From positions 1-18,449 of the forward strand of contig OUQQ01000320.1 of NCBI GenBank assembly GCA_900404475.1: a stretch of DNA of 18,449 nt, read 5' to 3'. Below are positions 9,643 through 18,387 of the stretch, in pieces (position 1 is the first letter of the stretch; the number at the start of each line of letters is the position of its first letter). This stretch comes from Spongospora subterranea (taxonomy: Eukaryota > Endomyxa > Phytomyxea > Plasmodiophorida > Plasmodiophoridae). The position numbers and the translations under genes are program-made. The notes beneath the pieces are model-generated. The model had not been told where the DNA came from, searched no databases, and worked only from the letters and a program-made list of their open reading frames with translations.

Positions 9643-11993
9643 CTATTTGCGTGACCGTGAATTCTGACCAGCAACGATCTGGACCATTCGGACAAAGATA
9701 TTGATAACATTCCAGTAAATTGAATATGATTCGCTGATATAGTCGGGTGTAATGTTTGGGTTGCGCTGCGCTCTGGCAATGATCCTCTGTGTGTCATACA
9801 GCATCAACCCGCCTATTCAACGAAATTACTGACAAGAAACCCAAAGAATACCCAACAAAAACTTAACAAGGTCAATATCGCAGAAACTGTTCAAATCATA
9901 ATTACGCATCGCATGTGATCAGAGAAATATTACCAAAAACCGCAAGCCCGCCATATAGCGAAACGGAGTGGGTCAGACGGAATGCAGCTCTGAACAAAAT
10001 TTCAGAAAAATCGATGTGGTTGTTCTAAAACTCTACCCAGCAGTAGGAAGGAAAGCAGACGCGACCGATGATAGCGCAACAACTGTCAAGCCACCGAATA
10101 AAGGGCCTCCCTATATTATCAAACCATTAACCGAAAAATTGCTTAACACCACAATCAATTGAGTTAAGAATGAAAATTGCCAACTGATTTGAGGGACCGG
10201 CACTAAACTAAACTACAGTTTGAAAAGCATTGCGAGAATACGGAAAACCAAGAGCAAACGAGCAAGTCACATGCAAACAATCAGAGATACAGTGACACAA
10301 GATGAGCGTAAAACCTTCGTCGTCTATACAAGATCAACAGTTGACAAAGCTGCGAGTAATTTGGAGGAAATTCGTTTACCAAATAGAGGAACTTGTCTTC
10401 TTCGGCATTTATAGCCACAATAGAAAGCGATCCAACGATTCCAGTCGTGTACAATGCAGCACGAGACAGCACAGCTGACGGTAAAAACATGAGAGGGGAA
10501 AGAGAGATAGCGCCAACGCAAGCCATTGATGCAGCCCATGCGGCATGCTTTAATACTGGGGATTCGACAATGGACGTGCTCTGAGCAATATAGGAGGTGG
10601 CAATAATGGCGACCATAGACGTTCCTAGATACAGCATCGGGTTGAGCTGCATCACTCGCACAGCAAACTAGAAAGGCACCTTGAAGTTAGAAACGTCTGA
10701 CAACATCATCTCAACACATCAAAACCAGACCCCATGCCGTAAAAAGAGCACACACAGCATCCGAACAAAAAATAGACTTCTATCAAACATCACAATGAAC
10801 AGAATGGAGGTTAATATCGGCTAGGACCGAAAAGAAATCATCTTGAGATGAATGACCACAATTGAGACAGAGGTCATGACAAAAAAAAGACAAAGTTGGA
10901 TAGTTGTAGTTCAGCGAAAAAAGCCATCAACTCTGCAGGTTTGATCTCAATTGAACTGACAATGGGCAAAAGCATACCCCAGAGCGAAACGCAGACACAG
11001 CAGAGAGAGCAGTGATGGCAAAACCGCTAACAACGTAAGTATATGTGCCCTTTAGGTAAGAATGAACAGTAGGGCTTATGGATGACATCGCCTGATTATC
11101 ATGGCTATTCAGGAAATGGTTTAACACCAAATACGTTGACAGCATTAAACCACCTGCACCGACTAACAGAAACCACATATCGTCAGAGTGACTATTGAAG
11201 GTTTGCCATGTAATAATATGGCAAAGTTCATTGTTTTGAAAACAGAAAAATTATAACCGAGCAAAAACAAAACTATAAATCATATCAAGCAATCAAGCAG
11301 AGTGACTATTGAAGGTTTGCCATGTAAAAAATATGGCAACGTTCATTGTTTTGAAAGATAAAAATTATAACCGAGCAAAAACAAAACTATAAATCATATC
11401 AAGCAATCAAGCAGAGTGACTATTGAAGGTTTGCCATGTAAAAAATATGGCAACGTTCATTGTTTTGAAAGAGAAAAATTATAACCGAGCCATCAGGCAG
11501 AGTGATTATTAGAGGTTTTTTTCATGTCATAATATGGCAACGTTCTTTGTTTTGAAAACAGAAAAATGATAACCAAGTCAAAACCAAAACTATAAACCAT
11601 ATCAAGCAATACGATAAAGCAAGCGTAAGAAGTGCTGGTAGAAATAGTCCATGAAAACAATGTTAGATATTGTTTTGAATTTGTATTAGCAAGAAGAGCA
11701 AACACAGTTTGATCAATAGAAATTTAACAAAGAAATGATGCTGTTGAAACACACCTAAAGCCTGCAGCGGGTTTGCAGGGGTGGAATTGACCAGACGGAA
11801 GCTGGAAATTTGCCGATATGATGGTGACTTGATAACATCTCGTGCACGGCAAAGACTGAAATCACGGTGAACCCATCAAAGAAGACAGTAAACGCGAAAA
11901 ACGTCATTACGTTTTGAGGCTACGAAAGCTGACAACGCCTGGGCTCGTTCTCAAAATAAGACCGCAGGGAATATGCAGATGCCTTGAGAACAT
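9643..11993 (-). CDS. TMBIM5/GHITM (MICS1)-like mitochondrial inner-membrane protein
   Basis: Seven exons join in phase: 11993-11911, 11855-11755, 11162-10978, 10667-10380, 10110-10037, 9989-9934 and 9812-9643, giving 318 residues (human GHITM is about 345). In animals this Bax-inhibitor-1-family protein sits in the inner mitochondrial membrane, where it supports cristae and acts as a cation/H+ exchanger. The N-terminus (MFSRHLHIPCGLILRTSPGV, then RSLKTLCRARD) is a basic, Ser/Arg-rich targeting peptide without acids for its first 30 residues. Family marks follow: a first span (GAGGLMLSTYLVL), GTYTYVVSGFAITALSAV, an AALYTTGIVGSLSIVA segment, GGPLFGGLTVVALSSVASAF, SLYGGLAVFGGLMLYDTQ, and the final SIYWNVINIFVRMVQIVAG. 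Introns are 55, 592, 310, 269, 47 and 121 bp. The Asp of LYDTQ (D269) is kept, but the usual Asp of the last span is Asn (N297). Exon 3 uses the acceptor inside TTTCTGTTAG, so the ATG at 11178 is intronic. Confidence 0.93.
11163..11754 (-). other. Intron 2 of TMBIM5-like gene, carries a tandem array
   Basis: Donor GTGTGT after ..NPLQAL and acceptor TTTCTGTTAG before TC-GGT-GCA join in phase 1. At 592 bp it is the longest intron assembled here, because most of it is a four-copy tandem repeat. Confidence 0.8.
11184..11610. repeat. Four-copy tandem repeat, unit 114 bp
   Basis: Copies start at 11184, 11298, 11412 and 11498. The first three differ by only a few bases. The third lacks about 28 bp at its end, and the fourth (to 11610) is more diverged. 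Each unit carries a short dyad, TTGCCAT and ATGGCAA around an AT-rich loop (disturbed in copy four). The array begins 22 bp from the exon 3 acceptor. Confidence 0.92.
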
Positions 11994-12445
11994 AGTTTGT
12001 CACACAATCTGCGAAACTCGTTCAAATGTTCAAAGCCAGTCAACGTTCCGCAGCAGGTTGCGCGGGATTCAGTCACAGACTCAGGTACAGAGTACAGACA
12101 GTACACTGTAATACCTGTTCAGCTGTTCGGCAATACACTTTCAGGTGATTCTCCCACATCCCACTGGAGAATCACCTGTCTTGAACACGCCATGCTCGGT
12201 TTGTTATTCAAAATACAGGAATAAGGCTTTGCGACAAGGAAGATAAACATTGTGTCGATGAATCATCGATTAAGCTAGGACTACTGATGTAGGTAGATAG
12301 TGTAATGTGCACCTAATATTGGCGGTCGTTTGTTCCATGAAGTCGGGTTACTCGACGTAAAGACTGCGTCAGCAACACCCCCGTTTGAGGCAATTATCAC
12401 ATCTTGATAAACGAGAAGAACGTCGCGAAGAAGCCCAGCAGCCTA
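11994..12445. promoter_or_regulatory. Upstream region of the TMBIM5-like gene
   Basis: This lies upstream of the minus-strand TMBIM5-like ATG (11993) and must hold its promoter. A near-palindrome occurs at about 12143-12178 (AGGTGATTCTCC and GGAGAATCACCT around an 11-bp loop), which could be an operator-like dyad or RNA hairpin. No gene was recognised. Confidence 0.4.
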
Positions 12446-12844
12446 ATGAAAAAATTTGATGTCCTCATACGTTCCTCTCTCGCATTTGTTATTGTCTACT
12501 TACTGCATTATTCGAATTATGCAAATGCCAGAATCTGCACCATTCCTGCTGAGTCATGATATCTCTGTTCACACGGGTGATACGCTGAAACTTGGAAGTT
12601 TGAAACGGGCCGGCGATTGATTTTGAGTCTGCGACCAGTTGGAGGTATCAATGTTGTGAACAGAAATACTGTGTCTGAGCGAGATGAGTTCCGCGAAGGT
12701 AATGATTTTTACTTGAAATCAGAAAAAATGCAACTTGAATGGCTGATGCCATTGAACCTGACAACGCGACAACCAAAAAGAACTACAATTCTAACCCATG
12801 CATGTTTTGGCAACGATCCTATCAATAATGTGATTTTGCGCTAA
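12446..12844 (+). CDS. Weak candidate: small secreted protein, two exons
   Basis: Unrecognised. ATG at 12446 opens a signal-peptide-like start (KKFDVLIRSSLAFVIVYLL) with a possible cleavage site after YANA. The frame meets TGA at about 12556, but a donor GTCATG at 12553 and an acceptor TTTTGAG at 12627 join in phase to a second block, 12628-12844 (LRPVGGINVVNRNTVSERDE...), giving about 107 residues. The donor is poor. A second, overlapping frame from ATG 12457 is also open for 53 codons (ending GDTLKLGSLKRAGD). At most one is real, and both could be chance upstream of the bL17 gene. Confidence 0.28.
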
Positions 12845-12977
12845 TGCCTAACAGGCCATAACCATCAATTGATCCATCAATCCATGATTATGCAGCGATT
12901 TCCTCACGCACTTTTACTGCAGTTGCAATCATTTCTCTTGCACTGTGTATGTTCAGAGCGAATAAAGGTACGAGGTA

Positions 12978-13325
12978 ATGCCGACGATCGCCAAACTTGG
13001 CCTAAAGGCTTCTCATCGATGGTCGATGATGAAGACAATGGTGACACAGCTGATAACTTATGAACGCATTGAGACCACATTGGTCAAGGCCAAAGAACTG
13101 CGAAAGGTTGCCGACCGCTGCGTGACATTCGCCAAGCGCGGCGGGCGTCATGATCGCGTCCAGGCAGGACGTGTTGTGGAGCAACCCGAAGCGCTGGAGA
13201 AACTCTGGCAGGTTTTGGGTCCTCGTTATACTCAACGCCAAGGTGGATATACTCGGGTTCTTCGTTCCAGAAAACGTTTCGGTGATAACGCTACTCTAGC
13301 TTTCATCGAATTTGTCGATAGGTAA
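12978..13325 (+). CDS. Mitochondrial-type 50S ribosomal protein bL17
   Basis: A complete, intronless 115-residue protein. It shows the bL17 pattern throughout: KLGLKASHRWSMMKTMVTQL, then YERIETTLVKAKELRKVAD, a basic AKRGGRH stretch, LWQVLGPRYTQRQGGYTRVL and the final AFIEFVDR. bL17 binds 23S-type rRNA near the exit tunnel of the large subunit. The short start (MPTIAKLGL) and the IEFVDR end match the nuclear-encoded mitochondrial form rather than a longer plastid precursor. No added targeting peptide is seen, as is known for some mitochondrial L17 proteins whose basic start serves for import. The first ATG in frame is used; an in-frame TAA lies 15 bp upstream. Confidence 0.95.
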   Translation: MPTIAKLGLKASHRWSMMKTMVTQLITYERIETTLVKAKELRKVADRCVTFAKRGGRHDRVQAGRVVEQPEALEKLWQVLGPRYTQRQGGYTRVLRSRKRFGDNATLAFIEFVDR

Positions 13326-13449
13326 AATCCGATAATCGCATTCGTTCGTTTAATGTTTGAATTTCCCAAATGTGTTGACAGTAATAAATTTCATTGACTA
13401 TATTTACATTTTTTGTCATTAATTTTGTACGAGCTAAGTTGACCGCTAA
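13326..13449. other. Convergent 3' flanks
   Basis: AT-rich spacer between the bL17 stop and the stop of the minus-strand gene at 13450. No gene. Confidence 0.5.
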
Positions 13450-14006
13450 CTAGGCCCGGTGAATTACGGCAAGCACGTCCTCCCAGCGGTGAAACAACTG
13501 ATGCTGTTGGATCAGCAGTTCCCTGTCCAATTCCATCTCCGGATCCTTCCATCTCTTAATAAAATCACCTACCTATACTATTTACGTCGACATGCAATTG
13601 ACGGGTGTCTAGGGACACGGTAGAGCCCTTCGGAACAATCATCTTGCTGTACTTGTGATTATTCCCATTATCTTCGAATTTTGCCCTAGCCTCACGCCGT
13701 TGTCGGCGACAGATAGGTTTCTGAGCGTCGTCATGATAATCAAGGACAATATCTAAGTTTGGTGACAAAGCCAACTCAGCCTTTCGTCAACAATGTGAAT
13801 TTTGCTGATCCACAACGTTGTTCAAGAAATGGCACTTCATCTACTACCCTGATTCGGTCGATCGGGCTTGCACTTTGTGATCTGCCGAGACCTGACGCTT
13901 TCGTCACACAGCCGAGTGGTTATAACAACCCACTCCCATCGCTTAATGAGACAAGCTTCAACTATCCAATCAGAGTTCTTCAGGTGAAGATCAACTACGA
14001 CTGCTG
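13450..14006 (-). CDS. 3' exons of an unrecognised minus-strand gene
   Basis: Three blocks join in phase: 14006-13848, 13752-13653 and 13552-13450 (donors GTAGTA and GTACAG; acceptors CCAAACTTAG and TTATTAAGAG). The last block is the most convincing: a charged helix (WKDPEMELDRELLIQQHQLF, then HRWEDVLAVIHRA) ending at TAG. The middle block is basic (RRQRREARAKFEDNGNNHK). The first (HLKNSDWIVEACLIKRWE..) may contain a 42-bp in-frame intron, GTGGGT to CGTCAG. The 5' part is not resolved; it could reach into the repeat cluster at 14207 and beyond. A plus-strand frame (13759-14010) overlaps the first two blocks and is codon-aligned with them, so strand choice rests on the phase chain and the last block. 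No family was recognised. Confidence 0.42.
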
Positions 14007-14206
14007 CTAGAACAGGTGATTAATCGTATCCCATCAAAGTGACGTGGTCTTACTCTCAATCACAAATCGATTTTCTCGATAATACTATTTTTGAAAATGA
14101 TGACGATAACATAACATTTGAGATTTTTGCTAAATTCAGTACCTACTGTATGCCTCATTACGCTCATCACCTGCTACAATTTAAGGATATCAAAGAGAGC
14201 TTATTC

Positions 14207-14509
14207 TTAGCTGCCTTTGCAATAGCACACTCGATGACCTAGGAACGGGATTGTTGTTGTAATAACGTGTTGTTCTGCCAGAGTGGCGGGGTCGTCAGTG
14301 GTTTCTAACTGTTTTTGCACGCTGCGTTGGAGCGTTCGCGATGGTGAATGGCTTGATCGTGGATTTAGCTTTTTCAGATTCGAGTTCGTCCTTTTCCGGC
14401 AGTTTTTCTCGATTACGTTTTCCCTTGGGTTTTGACCTGTTTCATCGGGTGTGCCGGTTGATTGGCTGGTCGAGGTGACATCGTTTAAAGCGACGTCACC
14501 CGTCTTTTC
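14207..14509 (-). pseudogene. Long minus-strand open stretch without a start, in duplicated DNA
   Basis: Minus-strand 14509-14207 is open for 100 codons with no Met. It is Ser-, Thr-, Arg- and Gln-rich (TSTSQSTGTPDETGQNPREN, later SPSRTLQRSVQKQLETTDDP). A second minus frame over 14446-14303 is also open and Lys/Glu-rich (NREKLPEKDELESEKAKSTI). Both look like disordered nuclear-protein sequence, but only one can be real. Its right half is the inverted partner of 14620-14760. It may be an exon of the gene at 13450 or a decayed copy of the repeated segment. Confidence 0.35.
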
Positions 14510-14715
14510 TCAGCAGTTCTGCAACTTTATTTGGAGACGAACTTGTCGAGCGAGTCCTGGGAAATGGGGTTGGTATAGACAGAGGAAACTCGACAAGCCA
14601 ACGCGGCTCGCCATGCAATCATCGAACTGTCCCAGGACTCCCTCGTCAAGCTCCTTTACAAAACTGCAAAAAAAAAAGGACGGCCCACGACGTCACCTCG
14701 CCCAGCCAATCAACC
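14456..14715. repeat. Imperfect inverted repeat, coding-segment copies back to back
   Basis: GGTTGATTGGCTGGTCGAGG at 14456-14475 recurs reverse-complemented at about 14696-14715 with one difference, and similarity continues inward through GTGAC(A/G)TCG to the AGTCCTGGGA motif near 14555-14566 and its partner near 14625-14636. The arms are about 110 bp with indels. Both arms carry the same short coding segment on opposite strands. Confidence 0.75.
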
Positions 14716-14895
14716 TGCACAACCGAGGACACAGGATCAAAACCCCAAGCCAAACGTTGTCCAAGGGTGGGTGTTCAATAATCGGATCATTTCTTAAATA
14801 TTGCTTAGCACGTGACCTGTTTTGGGAGCCCGTATTTTTCAGCAGTTCTGCAACTTCATTGGAGACGAGCTTGTCGAGCGAGTCCTGCGAGAATG
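14506..14895. repeat. Direct repeat, about 60 bp, two copies 330 bp apart
   Basis: 14506-14566 and 14836-14895 both run from TTTCTCAGCAGTTCTGCAAC (or TTTTTCAGCAG..) through GACGA(A/G)CTTGTCGAGCGAGTCCTG. On the minus strand both encode SQDSLDK(F/L)VS. The right copy continues in frame to NEVAELLKNTG; the left copy is broken by single-base changes and a stop. Confidence 0.85.
14579..14797 (+). pseudogene. Coding exon or relic with SQDSLVKLL motif
   Basis: A 72-codon plus frame follows a TAG and ends at TAA 14795-14797 with no usable start ATG. Composition is protein-like: a helix (RHAIIELSQDSLVKLLYKTA), a basic KKKGRP patch, then a Pro/Gln/Asn-rich tail. Related copies lie on the minus strand on both sides. 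Without an upstream exon it is read as an orphan exon or pseudogene fragment. The Lys-Gly-Arg-Pro patch recalls AT-hook-like motifs, but one patch is weak evidence. Confidence 0.4.
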
Positions 14896-14909
14896 GACAG
14901 ACGATGCCA

Positions 14910-15179
14910 ATGATGGATCGAGTCATGTGAGATTGGACAGACGATGCGGTCAGACACTTTCAATGATGGATCGAGTCCTGTGAGATTGGACAGACGATGC
15001 GGTCAGACACTTTCAATGATGGATCGAGTCCTGTGAGATTGGACAGACGATGCGGTCAGACACTTTCAATGATGGATCGAGTCCTGTGAGATTGGACAGA
15101 CGATGCGGTCAGACACCGGTCAGACACTTTCAATGATGGATCGAGTCCTGTGAGATTGGACAGACGATGCGGTCAGACA
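14910..15179. repeat. 53-bp minisatellite, five copies
   Basis: Copies start at 14910, 14963, 15016, 15069 and 15133; the first four are full and the last is partial. They are almost identical (first copy CATG against CCTG). Copy four has an 11-bp internal duplication (CCGGTCAGACA). On the minus strand the unit contains TGTCCAATCTCACAGGACTCG, encoding CPISQDS, so it derives from the neighbouring SQDSL segment. The period is not a multiple of three, so it is not a coding repeat. Confidence 0.93.
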
Positions 15180-15378
15180 TAGGGGTTGATCGAGGTATGT
15201 GTAACACAGTACTGTACTGTCATTATTCGACTGAGGGAGTCAGGGTCCTAGCTGGCATGTGTGTATGACACTGTGAAGGATAGTCACCTTATGTGACAGA
15301 CTACATCAATAAACAAGACACGTCTATTACACCTTCCCATTTCAAATTGGAACTAATAACATTGACTGCCTGGTACCA
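15180..15378 (+). promoter_or_regulatory. 5' flank of the coiled-coil gene
   Basis: A 200-bp spacer between the minisatellite and the proposed ATG, without a gene. It must contain the promoter of the downstream plus-strand gene. No defined element was recognised. Confidence 0.35.
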
Positions 15379-17382
15379 ATGCCGCCAAGCCTTGCCAGCG
15401 AGTTCGACGAGATGCGCGATGCTGTTCGTGACGTTGGCTCAACGGCACCGATATCAACTAGTCCTTTTTTTGTGTCCCGACTGCTAGACCGACATGACGG
15501 TATATCCAAATCAAATCCTTGATATTTCTTCTGAAAACATTTGAATAAATCTGTTCATGGTTATGTCGTCGAAATTGTCCAGCCAAGGTTCAAATTTCCT
15601 GCTTTCTACCCAAAAATCGTCAAGATGAGTGTTTTCACCAAGCTTGCTTCTTTGTTCTGTCAATTACCCTGTTTTACGTTCAATTCAGTATTGCAGTTTC
15701 TCGTCGAAACCCCTTTGTTTAAAACCACATATCTGTTGTTTTAGGGTCACTGCCAACGTCTAAAGCAGTGTTAAATGCACTGAAGGCACTAAAGGATCGC
15801 GTAGGGGAAGTCGAGACTGAACGTGACGCTCTTCGCCGTACCACCAATTCTGCCCTTTCAAACGTTCAAGATGAACTACGGCTTGCTACGCGACAAATTG
15901 CACAGCAGCAGGCGGAAATAGCTGAAAAAAATGGCTTTATCAACGCCTTAAAAGATCGAAGTGATCAGGTCGTCCGAGTTTATCGGATTTTTTCTTTGAA
16001 TGCATCTGTTTCGGCTTACGCATTTCGCGCTTTTCCAGTAATTCGATAGATTATTTCACGCTAATATAATTTCAGGCATTGGCAAATTTGGCAATCGCTA
16101 ACAAGAAGATTGACGAACTGAAATCCGAAACATCACTTATCAAGTCTTTGGCAAGAAGGCAACGCCAGCGAAAAGAGAATATTGTCCTCGACGACATACC
16201 TCTGAAACGTCCTGAAGGGGTTAGGACGCCGGTTGTCATTCCTTCAACGACCCCACCTTCCGATGCATTACCGCAAGTGGAACAATTATCCGCAATTGTT
16301 GATCGCCTTCTCCTGGTAAATGAATCCAATCATTTGATAACTCTTCGGTCGTTTATTTGAAATCGATTCAGAAAACAATTTTACGAAAGGATAACCATAC
16401 CCGATTGCTCGAGATTGACCAATGATGTCAAACATTAGATCATGTTGCATATAAAATTCAACTTTAATTGCAAGAACATCACAACAAAACTTGATAATAT
16501 TCGTTTCTTTTTGGTGTGAGCTGGACATTTTGCTCTCAAATAATCCTTCATGCCGCACCGAATCTCAGCTAATCTTGTGTTTGATCAGATTAATGAACGG
16601 CTAGTCGCTGAAAGAGAAGCACCCAAGCAAGCGAGAAAGGCGATCACGAAGAAGCCAGTTGCCATTCACACCTTTGCCACTCCACTAGCCGCAACACCAC
16701 CTCCTCGACCAGCTTCAGCATCGGCCCAGCGATCAAAAAGTTTTATGGTGGGGCGCTCATCCAAATTGGTGTCATTACCAGGCGCTCTGCAAGAACTAAA
16801 TGCTGCCCGCAAGCATACAAAAGTTCATCGTAATTCCGCGTCAGTTTCCCAGAACAAAACTTCAAATGCTTTCGCATACTCTGATTATGTTTACTCCGAT
16901 TTCTGTGTCAGAATTGTGGAAAGTTTTTCCTTATGTTCAAACATTATTTTGAATATTTTTTGTTGGTTCTCGCCTCCCTGTAAACCATATTCTACTAATT
17001 TTGACTTTCCGCCTGGATTTTGGTCTCAGAAGAAAGGCGCGTCCAAGGTCGTCAGGTCAGGTTGACCAAATCAGCGTAATGCAGAGGAAGGATATAGAGT
17101 CCCGTTTACGATGGTTACAAGATCGCTTGGATGAAGTAGCTCCACGTGACGCGAAACCACGTCCAAACTCGTCAGGTGCTATACCTACCGTTTCCTTGCG
17201 GTTTGATGCGAATTTGATTTTTTTTGTTGTACATGATCGTGTTTGTTATGACAAGCAACGCTGCGTCAGGCATCAATTACCTTGTCTTTTGTTGTTTCAA
17301 AAATTTTAATTCAAGTTCTTTAGGTACAGCTTCGGTAAGTAAAGTACGCCTGAAGTTGGGTCGTCGGCGACGTGTACAATGA
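15379..17382 (+). CDS. Coiled-coil protein, Cep57-like N-terminal motif, six exons
   Basis: Exons 15379-15499, 15745-15968, 16076-16315, 16589-16839, 17030-17175 and 17324-17382 join in phase and give about 346 residues. The first (MPPSLASEFDEMRDAVRDVG) begins at ATG 15379. Residues about 46-115 form a coiled coil starting SKAVLNALKALKDRVGEVET, resembling the Cep57 centrosome-localisation region (S-x-AVFSALKNLQDKIRRLELER in animals). Exon 3 continues the coil (ANKKIDELKSETSLIKSLAR), then turns Pro-rich. Exon 4 is basic and Pro/Ser-rich (ATPLAATPPPRPASASAQRS). Exon 5 has a short amphipathic helix (IESRLRWLQDRLDEVAPRD), and the chain ends KLGRRRRVQ. Cep57 proteins bind centrosomes and microtubules, which the basic C-half would suit. 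Donors GTCGTC (exon 2) and GTCAGT (exon 4) are weak, so those ends may shift. The gene is firm; the family is tentative. Confidence 0.72.
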
Positions 17383-18077
17383 ATGCAGTCACCGCCGATT
17401 ACGTTCGCAATCTTGACCTATCATGTTATTCACAAGCCATCTACTTCAATGTTTTTTCATTTCTTTCATTTATCGCAAAAAACCCTAGTCTTAAAGCATC
17501 AATTTTAACAAGCTGTGATGTACTGGAATGAAACGGAAGTAAAAAAACTCGAACTATGAATGCTCAAATGTTTGAACCTTGCGTCATCATCGAAATGTGT
17601 ACGAGAATTGTTTGGTAAACAACGATGTTTTCAATAAAGAGGTTGCTGATCAGGGTAAACTACAGTAGTAAGGGAAGGGCACGAGTTTCGGTTGAGATTG
17701 AAGAATCAAGCAAATCTTTTCAATAATATTTGACCTGGGCTGTCGGCAAACGGTTGTCAACACTTGCGATTGACAAAATGCTCTAATGGATCAAATATCG
17801 TTGTTTTGCACGCAATAAAGCGTTATGAAGTGATACATCCACGGTACATCCTTTAGGACACAGAAGGCAGTTTGCCCGTAACCCAGAATCATGGTCGAGG
17901 CAGCCTATACTGGCAAATTTGACAAAAACTGGTCCAGTATTGTCGTTCTCCAGCGGTCCTTTGAATATTTAGAAATCTTACGACGAAGACCAAATGTAAA
18001 ACCCATACACCTCATCCACATTTGTTTGTTTTTACTGTAATTTAACCAAATCGACAACAAAATAATATCATTCTTTT
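17383..18077. other. Convergent intergenic region, no gene
   Basis: AT-rich spacer between the ends of two converging genes. AATAAA occurs on the plus strand at 17633-17638 and 17814-17819 and could be poly(A) signals, though rather far from the stop at 17382. No other open frame of note. Confidence 0.45.
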
Positions 18078-18387
18078 CTATTCTGTCTCTTTGTCCAAAA
18101 ATTTCTGAAAAGGGAAGAATGTAGCGCTGACAGGTCGACCACTGAAAACTCGCTTCTTAAGCACAGTCCGGGCAGCAACGGCGTGATCCACGTCGCTAAA
18201 CATAACGAAGATCTTTCCGATACCTGGAGGGTCATGATCTACGCCTTCGGGGCTAGGTCTTGGAATCCATACCTGCACCAAAACATAACATTAGCGCCAT
18301 CAATATGAGCTGAAGCAATACTTACCTCATCGACCGGGCCGAACTTTTCGCATTCACCGCGGATATCAAGTTTGATATCCTGATATT
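18078..18387 (-). CDS. U2AF large subunit, C-terminal UHM domain (partial gene)
   Basis: Two terminal exons, 18387-18326 and 18272-18078, are separated by a 53-bp intron with donor GTAAGT and acceptor TTGGTGCAG, joined in phase 0. The gene continues beyond the window: exon 18387 starts after a TAG acceptor in phase 1. The protein reads YQDIKLDIRGECEKFGPVDE, then VWIPRPSPEG, GIGKIFVMFSDVDHAVAA, RVFSGRPVSATFFPFQKFLD and a stop. This is the third RRM of U2AF65-type splicing factors: the acidic helix A, the IPRP strand, RNP-like KIFVMF, and the Arg-x-Phe loop (RVF) that holds ligand tryptophans of SF1 and SF3B1. It helps recognise 3' splice sites at the polypyrimidine tract in the nucleus. SPF45 also has a UHM, but IPRP and SATFFPFQKF fit U2AF better. 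Confidence 0.92.

Noticed and set aside
9606..9797. 63-codon minus-strand open frame
   Set aside because: Wrong frame; the real last exon of the TMBIM5-like gene lies here in another frame (LYDTQ..., INIFVRMVQIVAG).
10393..10584. Plus-strand open frame over the TMBIM5-like gene
   Set aside because: Antisense to a well-matched exon with correct splice sites.
10927..11178. ATG at 11178 as start of the TMBIM5-like protein
   Set aside because: The upstream exons supply a targeting peptide and join in phase at the TTTCTGTTAG acceptor, leaving this ATG in the intron.
12869..13063. Open frame MQRFPHALLLQLQ.. as a targeting exon for bL17
   Set aside because: It overlaps in a different frame and would need a splice into a protein that already begins and ends as mitochondrial L17 does.
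14910..15179. CRISPR-like array
   Set aside because: Head-to-tail 53-bp units without spacers in a eukaryotic intron-containing locus; it is a minisatellite.
15541..15744. 67-codon plus-strand open frame
   Set aside because: It falls in the first intron of the Cep57-like gene and ends at the TTTTAG acceptor; hydrophobic and without motifs.
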